Below, one piece after another: positions 28,105 through 35,765 of a stretch of 64,000 bases of DNA. The stretch is from the NCBI RefSeq assembly GCF_016907895.1, contig NZ_JAFBCV010000004.1:245467-309466 (forward strand), in the 5' to 3' direction. This DNA is from Shouchella xiaoxiensis (GTDB taxonomy: Bacteria > Bacillota > Bacilli > Bacillales > Bacillaceae_D). The notes under the pieces were generated by a model. That model was not told the origin of the DNA, did not search any database, and was given only the letters and a program-made list of their open reading frames with translations. Both the position numbers and the translations under genes were made by a program. Numbering within the stretch: the stretch's first letter is position 1; the number at the start of each line of letters is the position of its first letter.

Positions 28105-29136
28105 ATGTTTGGTAGCAGAGATATTGGAATAGATTTAGGAACAGCAAACACGCTTGTTTATACAAAAGGGAAAGGGATTGTTTTGCGGGAGCCTTCTGTT
28201 GTTGCCTTAAGAACCGATACCAATTCCATTCAAGCGGTAGGAAACGATGCTAAAAATATGATTGGTCGTACTCCAGGAAATATCGTGGCTGTTCGCCCAA
28301 TGAAAGATGGCGTTATTGCTGATTTTGATACAACGGCAACGATGCTAAAGTATTTTATTCAACAAGCGATGAAGAACAGCTCTATGTTTAGCAGAAAACC
28401 TGCTGTTATGGTTTGTGTGCCCTCTGGCATAACAGCTGTTGAAAAGCGTGCTGTTGAAGACGCAACAAAACAAGCTGGAGCAAAAGAAGCATATACGCTT
28501 GAAGAACCGTTTGCGGCAGCAATCGGTGCGAATTTACCGGTTTGGGAACCAACTGGTAGTATGGTTGTTGATATTGGTGGAGGAACGACAGAAGTTGCGA
28601 TTATTTCGCTAGGTGGAATTGTGACAAGTCAGTCCATTCGAGTTGCTGGTGATGAAATGGATGATGCAATTATCCAGTACGTGAAAAAAACGTACAACCT
28701 AATGATTGGTGAGCGTACATCAGAAACGTTAAAACTAGAAATCGGTGATGCCAGTCCTGATCTTGAAGAAAAAGTTGAAATGGATATTCGCGGAAGAGAC
28801 TTATTAACAGGTCTTCCAAAGACGATTACTGTAACGGCTGAAGAAATATCCAATGCGCTTTCGGACACGGTTGAGACGATCATTGAAGCTGTGAAAGACA
28901 CACTTGAGCAATCCCCACCTGAGCTTGCTGCTGACATTATGGATCGTGGTATTGTGTTAACTGGTGGAGGAGCGCTTCTTAAAAACCTTGATAAAGTGTT
29001 AAGCGAAGAGACGAATATGCCAGTTATTGTTGCAGAAGATCCGCTTGACTGTGTGGCAATTGGAACAGGAAAAGCGCTTGAGAATATTCACTTGTTCCGT
29101 ACTAAAGCGGGTTCAGCTAGATCGGACTGGAAGTAA
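28105..29136 (+). CDS. mreB: MreB, actin-like rod-shape protein
   Basis: MreB forms membrane-associated filaments that steer lateral wall synthesis. The 343-residue product has the actin-fold signatures [10 protein letters not shown] at the N-terminus, the phosphate-binding [12 protein letters not shown] near 155-166 and [11 protein letters not shown] near 290. The start ATG gives MFG plus the conserved [10 protein letters not shown], as in other MreB proteins. The frame stays open upstream to at least 28045 but holds no ATG, GTG or TTG. mreC follows ten bases after the stop. Confidence 0.97.
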   Translation: MFGSRDIGIDLGTANTLVYTKGKGIVLREPSVVALRTDTNSIQAVGNDAKNMIGRTPGNIVAVRPMKDGVIADFDTTATMLKYFIQQAMKNSSMFSRKPAVMVCVPSGITAVEKRAVEDATKQAGAKEAYTLEEPFAAAIGANLPVWEPTGSMVVDIGGGTTEVAIISLGGIVTSQSIRVAGDEMDDAIIQYVKKTYNLMIGERTSETLKLEIGDASPDLEEKVEMDIRGRDLLTGLPKTITVTAEEISNALSDTVETIIEAVKDTLEQSPPELAADIMDRGIVLTGGGALLKNLDKVLSEETNMPVIVAEDPLDCVAIGTGKALENIHLFRTKAGSARSDWK

Positions 29137-29146
29137 GGAGTAAAGG

Positions 29147-30037
29147 ATGAGGTCATTTTTCTCCAATAAAAAGCTCATCGTCCTATTGGTTAGCATTATT
29201 ATCTTAATGGCACTCATTGGCTTTACAATGAGGGATGAGCGAAACTTGTCAGAGCCTGAGCAAATTATGAGAGATGCGGTTGGTTGGGTTCAGAACCTAG
29301 TGTCAGCGCCAGCTCATTTCTTTGGTGGTATTTATGAAAACGTCCAAGAAATCATCCATGTATATGAAGAAAATCAATTGTTACGAACACGTTTAGAAGA
29401 ATATACTCAGTTATCCGTGCAGAAAGATTTACTCGAAGAAGAGAATGAACGATTAAGAGGGATGCTTGAGATTGATGAGACGCTGAGCGATTATTCTCGT
29501 TTATCCGCTGTGATTATTAATCGTTCGCCAGATGCTTGGGAACAGTATGTTGGGATAAACCGTGGACAAACCGATGATGTTACTAATGACATGGCCGTCA
29601 TTGATTCTCAGGGTGGGTTAATCGGGAAAGTTAGTGATTCTAGTAAATTCACTTCGTACGTTCAGCTATTAAGTGACAATGACCCGACAAATCGAGTGTC
29701 CGCACAAGTTATGACAGAAGACGAAGAACAAGATCCGGCAATTGGTTTTATTGAGGGTTACGATGTATCTGATGATTTATTAATCATGCGGAAAGTCGAT
29801 ATTGAACTAGAGATTAATGAGGGTGAAACGGTAACGACTTCTGGACTAGGAGACGTCTATCCTTCTGGACTTTTGATTGGGGAAGTAAGTCATGTGGAAG
29901 TCGATGAATATGGACTCTCGCAAAATATCTTTATTGAACCAACAGCTGATTTTTCGGCTTTAGATTATGTCTTTGTTGTTCAACGTCACTTGCCATCAAT
30001 GGATAGTGATGTTACTGAAGAAGGTGAGAACGAATGA
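29147..30037 (+). CDS. mreC: MreC, rod-shape-determining scaffold protein
   Basis: MreC is a bitopic protein linking MreB to penicillin-binding proteins. The 296-residue product has one N-terminal membrane helix (about 9-28), a coiled coil (about 68-112, VYEENQLLRTRLEEY and LLEEENERLR), and an extracellular beta-barrel region with GLIGKVSD and TSGLGDVYPSGLLIG. It overlaps mreD by four bases. Confidence 0.96.
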   Translation: MRSFFSNKKLIVLLVSIIILMALIGFTMRDERNLSEPEQIMRDAVGWVQNLVSAPAHFFGGIYENVQEIIHVYEENQLLRTRLEEYTQLSVQKDLLEEENERLRGMLEIDETLSDYSRLSAVIINRSPDAWEQYVGINRGQTDDVTNDMAVIDSQGGLIGKVSDSSKFTSYVQLLSDNDPTNRVSAQVMTEDEEQDPAIGFIEGYDVSDDLLIMRKVDIELEINEGETVTTSGLGDVYPSGLLIGEVSHVEVDEYGLSQNIFIEPTADFSALDYVFVVQRHLPSMDSDVTEEGENE

Positions 30038-30558
30038 GCAGAGTCTATTTCTCTCTCGTTCTCTCCCTACTCTTAGTTGCTGAAGGTTCTCTTTTGCCAT
30101 ACATTATGCAGAACTATACCGATGCTACACAGTTCATCATTCCCCGATTCTCTTTAATGGTTATTGTATTAATTGGACTTTATTCTGGTAAGCAAGTAGC
30201 GCTAATTTATGGACTTGCTTTTGGGCTTATTTACGATGTTGTCTATACGAATTATTTAGGTATCTATTTATTCGGCTTCGCGTTTTTAGGCTATCTTTTT
30301 TCAATACCTTTAAAAGTAGTTAAAGAGTCAGTGCTGTGGGCTGTTTTAATTTGTATATCAAGCGTTTTTCTGTTTGAGTATTATCAATATGGATTGTTTT
30401 ATGTTCTTGGCGTTACCGATATGTCTGGTAGTGTATTTTTTACAAATAGACTGGTACCAACTCTTATATTTAATAGTGCCTTTGCTATTATACTTGTACT
30501 ACCTTTTCGGAAATTGGCTCAACATGTAAATGAACAAGCAAGCTTTCGTGACCGCTAA
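30034..30558 (+). CDS. mreD: MreD, rod-shape-determining membrane protein
   Basis: A 174-residue polytopic protein with about five membrane segments and the family pattern QFIIPRFSLMVIVLIGLYSG then GLAFGLIYDVVY. It works with MreC in the elongation machinery. Translation is coupled to mreC (ATGA). It is followed after 67 bases by minC, as in B. subtilis. Confidence 0.94.
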   Translation: MSRVYFSLVLSLLLVAEGSLLPYIMQNYTDATQFIIPRFSLMVIVLIGLYSGKQVALIYGLAFGLIYDVVYTNYLGIYLFGFAFLGYLFSIPLKVVKESVLWAVLICISSVFLFEYYQYGLFYVLGVTDMSGSVFFTNRLVPTLIFNSAFAIILVLPFRKLAQHVNEQASFRDR

Positions 30559-30625
30559 AGCAGGATTTTTTTTGCTGGATGTGGAAAGTTAATTTTACAA
30601 TGGGAGTTAGTAGAGGTGAACACAG

Positions 30626-31306
30626 ATGTCGCAAGGAAAGTCACTCGTAACAATAAAGGGCACAAAAGACGGGTTAACGTTTCTGTTAGATGATCGTTGC
30701 TCATTTGAACAACTGGAGCATGAATTAAAAGAAAAATTATCATCGAATTACTATAAAAGTGAAAAAGATGATCCTCACGTTTATGTGAAAGTTAATGTGG
30801 GCAACCGCTATATTACTGATTCAGATCGAGAAAAGCTTGAACAACTTATTACGAGCGAAAGCCATTTGCGCATCGATCAATATGAATCGGCAGTCGTTAC
30901 ATTAAAAGAAGCGAAAGCAATGGAAGAACAAGCCCAAACCGTCACGATGGTGCGAATGATTCGTTCTGGTCAGGTTGTTACAATTAAAGGAAATGTCTTG
31001 TTAATTGGAGACGTAAATCCAGGTGGGTTACTTGTTGCGACAGGAAACATTTACGTAATGGGCGCATTGAAAGGCAAGGTTCATGCAGGATCTGAGGGGA
31101 ATGAGCAAGCGATGATCTGTGCAGCGGTAATGACCCCGACACATTTGCAAATTGCTTCAACGTGGCGGAACTTTGCAGATCAAACACTGGAAGAAACGCA
31201 GATGCGCGCTGCTTTCCTAAATAAGGTAGAAAACGAAATAGTAATTGAAAAAGTACAAGGTCTGTTAGATGTAGAATTCTTACGTGAAAAAGAAGCCGTT
31301 TCGTAG
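30626..31306 (+). CDS. minC: MinC, septum-site inhibitor
   Basis: MinC blocks FtsZ assembly away from midcell. The 226-residue product has the N-terminal FtsZ-interacting domain (about 1-100) and the C-terminal beta-helix with GDVNPGGLLVATGNIYVMGALKG at about 129-151, which binds MinD. A GTAGAGGTG site precedes the ATG. Confidence 0.96.
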   Translation: MSQGKSLVTIKGTKDGLTFLLDDRCSFEQLEHELKEKLSSNYYKSEKDDPHVYVKVNVGNRYITDSDREKLEQLITSESHLRIDQYESAVVTLKEAKAMEEQAQTVTMVRMIRSGQVVTIKGNVLLIGDVNPGGLLVATGNIYVMGALKGKVHAGSEGNEQAMICAAVMTPTHLQIASTWRNFADQTLEETQMRAAFLNKVENEIVIEKVQGLLDVEFLREKEAVS

Positions 31307-31336
31307 ATTCATGGATGATAGAAAGGGGAAATGAGC

Positions 31337-32131
31337 GTGGGCGAAGCAATCGTTATTACAAGTGGCAAGGGTGGTGTAGGAAAAACAACTACATCAGCAA
31401 ACATTGGGACTGCGCTTGCACTGGAAGGTAAGAAGGTATGCTTAATCGACGCAGACATTGGCCTGCGGAATCTCGATGTAGTTATGGGATTAGAAAATCG
31501 GATCATATACGATCTTGTTGACGTTGTAGAAGGACGCTGCAAATTAAATCAAGCACTTATAAAAGATAAGCGGTTTGATTATCTATATTTGTTGCCAGCA
31601 GCGCAAACAAAAGATAAAACAGATATCATGCCGGAGCAAATGAAGAGTTTGGTTGATGAGCTCAAAGAAGAATATGATTTTGTTATTATCGACTGTCCCG
31701 CTGGAATTGAACATGGATTTAGAAACGCTGTCGCAGGGGCCGACAAAGCGATTGTCGTTACAACACCCGAAGTTTCGGCGGTTCGTGACGCAGATAGGAT
31801 TATTGGATTGCTTGAACAAGAAGAAGTTGAACGACCTCGTCTTGTAGTTAATCGAATTCGTACTCATCTTGTAAAAAATGGAGAAATGCTTGATGTAGAT
31901 GAGATTACTTCAATACTTGCTATTGATTTAATTGGAATGGTCTTAGATGATGACCAAGTAATTAAGCATTCAAATAAAGGTGAACCAATTGCTTTACATA
32001 GTACAAGTAAAGCGTCTATTGCCTATCGAAACATAGCGAGACGAATTCTTGGAGAAACCATTCCATTAATGGCAATTGAAGAGCCAACTTCTGTTTTTTC
32101 AAAGATAAAAAAGCTATTCGGCGTTCGTTAA
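31337..32131 (+). CDS. minD: MinD, ATPase placing the division-site inhibitor
   Basis: MinD is a ParA-like membrane ATPase that recruits MinC. The 264-residue product has the deviant Walker A GKGGVGKTT with signature Lys11 and Lys16, switch region DADIGLRNLD, DCPAGIE, and a C-terminal amphipathic membrane-targeting helix (SVFSKIKKLFGVR). I choose GTG 31337, giving MGEAIVITSGKGG as in B. subtilis and eight bases from GGGG; ATG 31331 lies only two bases from it. Confidence 0.96.
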   Translation: MGEAIVITSGKGGVGKTTTSANIGTALALEGKKVCLIDADIGLRNLDVVMGLENRIIYDLVDVVEGRCKLNQALIKDKRFDYLYLLPAAQTKDKTDIMPEQMKSLVDELKEEYDFVIIDCPAGIEHGFRNAVAGADKAIVVTTPEVSAVRDADRIIGLLEQEEVERPRLVVNRIRTHLVKNGEMLDVDEITSILAIDLIGMVLDDDQVIKHSNKGEPIALHSTSKASIAYRNIARRILGETIPLMAIEEPTSVFSKIKKLFGVR

Positions 32132-32160
32132 GAGACTTGATTTTTCAAGTCTCTTTTTTT
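32130..32160 (+). terminator. Terminator after minCD
   Basis: AGAGACTTGA at 32130-32139 pairs with TCAAGTCTCT at 32144-32153; seven Ts follow. Confidence 0.93.
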
Positions 32161-32162
32161 AT

Positions 32163-32187
32163 GTTTAGGCAAACTATTAGCGGGAAC
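32163..32187 (+). promoter_or_regulatory. Candidate sigma-B promoter of the PfpI-family gene
   Basis: GTTTAG at 32163-32168 and GGGAAC at 32182-32187 with a 13-base spacer match the sigma-B consensus GTTTAA-N12-14-GGGWAW in five of six bases at each element. It precedes a gene whose B. subtilis relative YfkM is a general stress protein. Confidence 0.6.
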
Positions 32188-32229
32188 TAATAACAGTAGA
32201 GTCTATTTTGAAGGGATGATTGAGTAAAC

Positions 32230-32748
32230 ATGGCTAAGAAAATTGCTGTTTTAATTACCGATTTGTTTGAGGACATTGAATACACAGACCCGAAAGAAAA
32301 ATTAGAAGCTGCTGGTCATACATTGATTACAATTGAAAAAGAAGCTGGAAATATCGTTAAGGGAAAACAAGGAGATTCAACTGTGACTATTGATAAAGGG
32401 ATTGATGAGGTTGCTCCCGATGATTTTGATGCCTTGCTTCTTCCAGGTGGTTTCTCACCAGATCAGCTAAGAGGAGATGATCGCTTCGTTGATTTTACCA
32501 AAGTATTTGCTGATCAAGGGAAGCCAATTATGGCAATATGCCACGGTCCACAGTTACTAATTAATGCTGATGTTTTAAAAGGTCGAACGGTTACTGGAGT
32601 AAAGCCAATCGTGCCTGATTTAATTAATGCGGGAGCAAATTTCAAAGATGAAGAAGTCATAGTTTGCCAAAATAATCTTGTTACGAGTCGAACACCAGAT
32701 GATTTGCCCGCGTTTAATCGGGAATCGCTCCGTGTTTTAGAAGGCTAA
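32230..32748 (+). CDS. DJ-1/PfpI family stress protein (YfkM-like)
   Basis: The 172-residue product is a class-I glutamine-amidotransferase-like protein of the PfpI/YfkM group, proposed to act as a protease or as a glyoxalase/deglycase; the activity here is not known. It has the nucleophile Cys104 in AICHGPQ, the preceding LLLPGGF segment, and a Glu near the N-terminus (LFEDIEY). An AAGGGATGATTGAG region precedes the ATG. It is not found between minD and spoIVFA in B. subtilis and appears to be a monocistronic insertion under general-stress control. Confidence 0.9.
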   Translation: MAKKIAVLITDLFEDIEYTDPKEKLEAAGHTLITIEKEAGNIVKGKQGDSTVTIDKGIDEVAPDDFDALLLPGGFSPDQLRGDDRFVDFTKVFADQGKPIMAICHGPQLLINADVLKGRTVTGVKPIVPDLINAGANFKDEEVIVCQNNLVTSRTPDDLPAFNRESLRVLEG

Positions 32749-32754
32749 TAGATA

Positions 32755-32792
32755 AAAAAGCGGATCGCCCTCAGTAGAGCGATCCGCTTTTT
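32755..32792. terminator. Bidirectional terminator between convergent genes
   Basis: AAAAAGCGGATCGC at 32755-32768 pairs with GCGATCCGCTTTTT at 32779-32792, so As and Ts flank it on both strands. It serves the PfpI-family gene on + and the MoaC-like gene on -. Confidence 0.9.
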
Positions 32793-33239
32793 CTATGTAC
32801 CTTTTCTTGATAAATAAGTTGGACCTAATACAATTGATTTAGATAATTTATTACATGAGTCATAAATGGATAATGCTGCAATAGAAGCCGACGTCATTGC
32901 TTCCGTGTCAACGGGTGTTGCATGTTTCGCTTTTACTTCCACTTGTATAAGTAATTCCCAAACGCTCGCACTGATCTTCCAGTCAAATGTAATAAGGACG
33001 CAGGTTAATTCTTTTGGATAGCTGTATGGCAAAATAGATGACGTGTTTTTTGCTGCCATGGTCGCTGCAAAGCGAGCATTTTCAAAAACACTCTGTTCAC
33101 GTAACGGTCCAGTTTGCAGGCTTTCATAGAGTTCGGTTGTAATCTGTACGCTAGATTTGGCAATGGCGTGCTGCCATACTGCGTTTACACCAGATATATC
33201 ACTCATGCCTAGCCCTAGATGCTCTTGTTTTCGCCTCAT
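32793..33239 (-). CDS. MoaC-like protein with degenerate active site
   Basis: The 148-residue product aligns with MoaC (cyclic pyranopterin monophosphate synthase of molybdopterin synthesis) over most of its length: FENARFAATMAAKNTSSILP corresponds to the VAQVAGIMAAKKTSDLIP region, and DTEAMTSASIAALSIYDSC to the VEMEALTAVSVAALTVYDMC region. The canonical MCHP is YSYP here, so the catalytic His is lost, and the Lys in YDMCK is Asn. The Asp of IYDSC remains. No other molybdopterin genes are nearby. It is therefore probably not an active MoaC. I start at ATG 33239, which has GGAGAGAGGG upstream on this strand. Function unknown. Confidence 0.85.
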   Translation of the reverse strand: MRRKQEHLGLGMSDISGVNAVWQHAIAKSSVQITTELYESLQTGPLREQSVFENARFAATMAAKNTSSILPYSYPKELTCVLITFDWKISASVWELLIQVEVKAKHATPVDTEAMTSASIAALSIYDSCNKLSKSIVLGPTYLSRKGT

Positions 33240-33272
33240 GCTATCCCTCTCTCCTACAAACATATCTCTTTT

Positions 33273-33302
33273 ATCATAAGCGACTCAAATTATGAAAGTC
33301 AA
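33273..33302 (-). promoter_or_regulatory. Sigma-A promoter of the MoaC-like gene
   Basis: On the minus strand TTGACT (33302-33297), an 18-base spacer and TATGAT (33278-33273). It suggests the degenerate gene is transcribed. Confidence 0.5.
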
Positions 33303-33316
33303 GTCTGTATATCATA

Positions 33317-33346
33317 TTGTAAACCCGATTAAAATTATGGTTGACA
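33317..33346 (+). promoter_or_regulatory. BirA (biotin) operator upstream of bioY
   Basis: TTGTAAAC at 33317-33324 and GTTGACA at 33340-33346 form an imperfect inverted repeat with 15 bases between, like the biotin-protein-ligase operator (TTGTAAACC ... GGTTTACAA). It covers the -35 of the bioY promoter, so biotin-charged BirA should repress. Confidence 0.82.
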
Positions 33347-33370
33347 TATTAAGCGAATCTCTTTTATAGT
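33341..33370 (+). promoter_or_regulatory. Sigma-A promoter of bioY
   Basis: A perfect TTGACA at 33341-33346, an 18-base spacer, TATAGT at 33365-33370. Confidence 0.7.
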
Positions 33371-33395
33371 GTAAAAAAAGAGAGGAACAATTGGT

Positions 33396-33935
33396 ATGAA
33401 ATTAAAAGATTTGAGCCTCATTGCTATGATGACCGCTTTAACAGCTGTTATGGGAGCAATCCCTCCTATCCCCATTCCGATATCGCCGATCCCAATTACA
33501 CTGCAGTCCATCGCACCGATGTTAGCTGGAACGATTTTAGGTGCTCGGCGAGGTGCATTGTCTATGATGTTATTAATCCTACTAGGAGCGTGTTCATTAC
33601 CTGTGTTTTCTGGAGGAAGAGGGGGTGTTGGAGTACTGCTTGGTCCTTCAGGTGGGTTTATATTCGGCTGGGTTCTGGTTGCTTTTTTTATTGGGCTGTA
33701 TGTTTCAAAAAAGAAAAACCTTGTAAGTTGGAAGTTAATGACGATGAACTGTTTAATCGGAATCGTACTTTTGTATGTGTGTGGTGCTACATACATGGCA
33801 TTAACAACTGCTTTTTCATTCCAAGATGCAATGATGTTAAACGTATTTTTTATCCCTGGAGATCTGATTAAAGCAATAATCGCGGCATTAGTAGGAATAC
33901 GAGTTGTACGAGCATTAAACGGTTCAATTACATAA
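33396..33935 (+). CDS. bioY: BioY, biotin ECF transporter S component
   Basis: BioY binds biotin in the membrane and works alone or with the EcfAA'T energy module. The 179-residue product has about six hydrophobic segments, the N-terminal IPPIPIPISPIPITLQS loop, and the biotin-binding signature GGRGGVGVLLGPSGGF at about 72-87. AGAGAGGAAC precedes the ATG. No ecfA/T genes are adjacent. The upstream BirA operator supports biotin as substrate. Confidence 0.95.
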   Translation: MKLKDLSLIAMMTALTAVMGAIPPIPIPISPIPITLQSIAPMLAGTILGARRGALSMMLLILLGACSLPVFSGGRGGVGVLLGPSGGFIFGWVLVAFFIGLYVSKKKNLVSWKLMTMNCLIGIVLLYVCGATYMALTTAFSFQDAMMLNVFFIPGDLIKAIIAALVGIRVVRALNGSIT

Positions 33936-33947
33936 AGATAAAAAGGA

Positions 33948-33981
33948 AAAGCGCCGTGGTTAAATAGAACCGTGGCGCTTT
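33948..33981. terminator. Hairpin between bioY and the aldo/keto reductase gene
   Basis: GCGCCGTGGTT at 33950-33960 pairs with AACCGTGGCGC (33968-33978) using two G-T pairs; TTT follows. It probably ends both convergent transcripts. Confidence 0.7.
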
Positions 33982-33987
33982 CACATT

Positions 33988-34905
33988 TTAAAACCTGTGT
34001 TGCTCGTACGTTTCTTGTTTTGAGATTCGAGCGATATTTTCAACTTCTTGATCAGATAATGTCCCTTTTTCAACGGCTTGAATGTTTTGTTTGAGCTGAT
34101 CGATTGAGCTCGCTCCTGTTACAACAGCTGCAACGGGTTGATGAGCTAAACAATATTGAAGAGCAAGCTCCACATTCGTGTGGTCACTGCCGTAATTTTG
34201 CATAAAGAGGTCACGAATTTGCTTCAGCTCTTTTGCGGAATAGCTAAGGTAACCCTCTTTATCTGCTTTTGTAGCGCTTATTGGTTTGTCACTTAGAATA
34301 CCTTTAGCAACGGGACCTCGCGCAACAACGCTGATGTTCTGTTCTTTTAAGAAAGGGAAATATTCTTCTGGGCGGCGATCAAGAATGCTGTACTGCATCA
34401 TAACCGATACAATATTTGAACGCTCTGCAAATGCCTTAATTACATTTGGCCTAATGGAAGAAATGCCGTATTCCCGAATTAGTCCATCTTGCTTGAGCTC
34501 ATCAAACGCTTCAATCGTCTCATCGATAGGATCATCAATCGTTCCACCGTGAAGCTGATAGAGATCAATATAGTCCAGTTGCAAACGCTTAAGACTGTCC
34601 TTTAATGCTTGTTTTATATGTTTTTTTGAAGGGTCCCATTCCCATCCTTCTTTGCCTTTCGTAAAGCGATTTCCTGCTTTAGAAGCAATGACCAACTGAT
34701 CTCTTTTTCCTTTTATGGCAGCGCCAATAATTTCCTCGTTTTCGCCATAATCATATAAGTCGGCAGTATCAACATAATTAACGCCGAGTGACAAGGCTGC
34801 TTCGATAATCTCAGTCGCTTTTGCTTTGTCTGTTCCTAATGACATGGCTCCTAAGCCTAGTTCACTCACGTATAAGTCGGACTTGCCTAATCTTCGCTTA
34901 TTCAT
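33988..34905 (-). CDS. yqkF: Aldo/keto reductase (YqkF-like)
   Basis: A 305-residue NADPH-dependent aldo/keto reductase of the YqkF/YhdN group. It has the catalytic tetrad regions DTADLYDYG (Asp and Tyr), VIASKAGNR (Lys) and LYQLHGG (His), and the C-terminal cofactor segment VVTGASSIDQL. Substrate unknown. I start at ATG 34905 because AGGAGTG lies upstream on this strand; the longer frame from 34935 has no such site. It lies inside the insertion between minD and spoIVFA and diverges from spoIVFA. Confidence 0.92.
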   Translation of the reverse strand: MNKRRLGKSDLYVSELGLGAMSLGTDKAKATEIIEAALSLGVNYVDTADLYDYGENEEIIGAAIKGKRDQLVIASKAGNRFTKGKEGWEWDPSKKHIKQALKDSLKRLQLDYIDLYQLHGGTIDDPIDETIEAFDELKQDGLIREYGISSIRPNVIKAFAERSNIVSVMMQYSILDRRPEEYFPFLKEQNISVVARGPVAKGILSDKPISATKADKEGYLSYSAKELKQIRDLFMQNYGSDHTNVELALQYCLAHQPVAAVVTGASSIDQLKQNIQAVEKGTLSDQEVENIARISKQETYEQHRF

Positions 34906-34927
34906 TGAATCACTCCTCTTCCTACCT

Positions 34928-34967
34928 ATTCCCATTTTAATTTAGGATTAATCTGAATACATGTCAA
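34928..34967 (-). promoter_or_regulatory. Promoters of the aldo/keto reductase gene
   Basis: Sigma-A: TTGACA (34967-34962), 17-base spacer, TAAATT (34944-34939). A sigma-B-like pair GATTAA (34953-34948), 14 bases, GGGAAT (34933-34928) overlaps it; related reductases such as YhdN are general stress proteins. The sigma-A site interlocks with the divergent spoIVFA promoter. Confidence 0.5.
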
Positions 34968-34983
34968 GGACAAGTCATACGAT
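34955..34983 (+). promoter_or_regulatory. Candidate sigma-E promoter of spoIVFAB
   Basis: GAATACA at 34955-34961 (5/7 of KMATATT), 14 bases, CATACGAT at 34976-34983 (7/8 of CATACAHT). spoIVF is a known sigma-E operon in B. subtilis. Confidence 0.65.
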
Positions 34984-35027
34984 TAATTAAGCCTAGAACG
35001 GTTTTATTAGCGAAAGGGGTTAATACA

Positions 35028-35765
35028 ATGGATGCCCGGAAACGAATCGAAAAACAAATTGCAGCACGACGACAACAACAAAAGTCTGTACCCGTAAAGT
35101 ATGCTAAAGCTAGTGATACTGAGGACAAATATAGTGATCAGGTCACGAGCAGGAAAAAGCCGAACGGGCTGAACCGATTCTTATTACAAATTGTAATAGC
35201 AGGTTGTTTGTTTTTCGCAATTGGGATAGCGTCACAATCATCACAAGCGCAATTGGAACCTGTGCAAGCATTCGTTGAAAGTTCTTTTGAAGATCATTTT
35301 CAATTCGCTGCTGTCTCTGCTTTTTTTGAACAAACATTTGGATCCCCATTGCAACTTTTACCAGATCAAAGGGAACAAGTAAATGAAAGTGAAAACATGC
35401 TTGATTATGCTGTACCTGCATCAGGCGTGATTCGTGAAAGCTTCTCAGAACATGGTCAGGGAATCTTATTGGAAACAGGTAGTGGTGAGGAAGTGAAAGC
35501 TGTAAAGGGTGGGCATGTCATTGAAGTCAATGCCGATGGTGAATCAGAGCTTGGCAAGACAATTGAACTGCAGCATCCAGATGGCTCAACGTCCGTCTAT
35601 GGCATGCTCGATGATATAGCTGTTCGTCCCTATGACATTTTAACAAGTGGTTCAGTTATTGGAACGGTCTCTCAACCAGACGATGAGCAATCAGCTTTGT
35701 TTTATTTTGCAATCAAACAAGAAGGCGAATATATTGATCCAAGCAAAGTGATCGATTTTGATTAA
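35028..35765 (+). CDS. spoIVFA: SpoIVFA, regulator of pro-sigma-K processing
   Basis: SpoIVFA holds the protease SpoIVFB inactive in the outer forespore membrane until the SpoIVB signal arrives. The 245-residue product has a basic cytoplasmic N-terminal part, one membrane helix (about 50-68), and an extracytoplasmic degenerate M23/LytM-like domain (about 125-240, VPASGVIRESFSEHGQGILLE, LQHPDGSTSVYG). Zinc ligands of active M23 peptidases are not all present, as expected. An AAAGGGG site precedes the ATG. The end overlaps spoIVFB. Confidence 0.92.
   Translation: MDARKRIEKQIAARRQQQKSVPVKYAKASDTEDKYSDQVTSRKKPNGLNRFLLQIVIAGCLFFAIGIASQSSQAQLEPVQAFVESSFEDHFQFAAVSAFFEQTFGSPLQLLPDQREQVNESENMLDYAVPASGVIRESFSEHGQGILLETGSGEEVKAVKGGHVIEVNADGESELGKTIELQHPDGSTSVYGMLDDIAVRPYDILTSGSVIGTVSQPDDEQSALFYFAIKQEGEYIDPSKVIDFD

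Noticed and set aside
30984..31349. 121-codon open frame on the minus strand across minC
   Set aside because: Antisense to conserved minC with no start signals.
33335..33796. 153-codon open frame on the minus strand opposite bioY
   Set aside because: It overlaps the clearly identified bioY and its promoter; the Pro/Thr-rich product is the antisense shadow of a hydrophobic protein.
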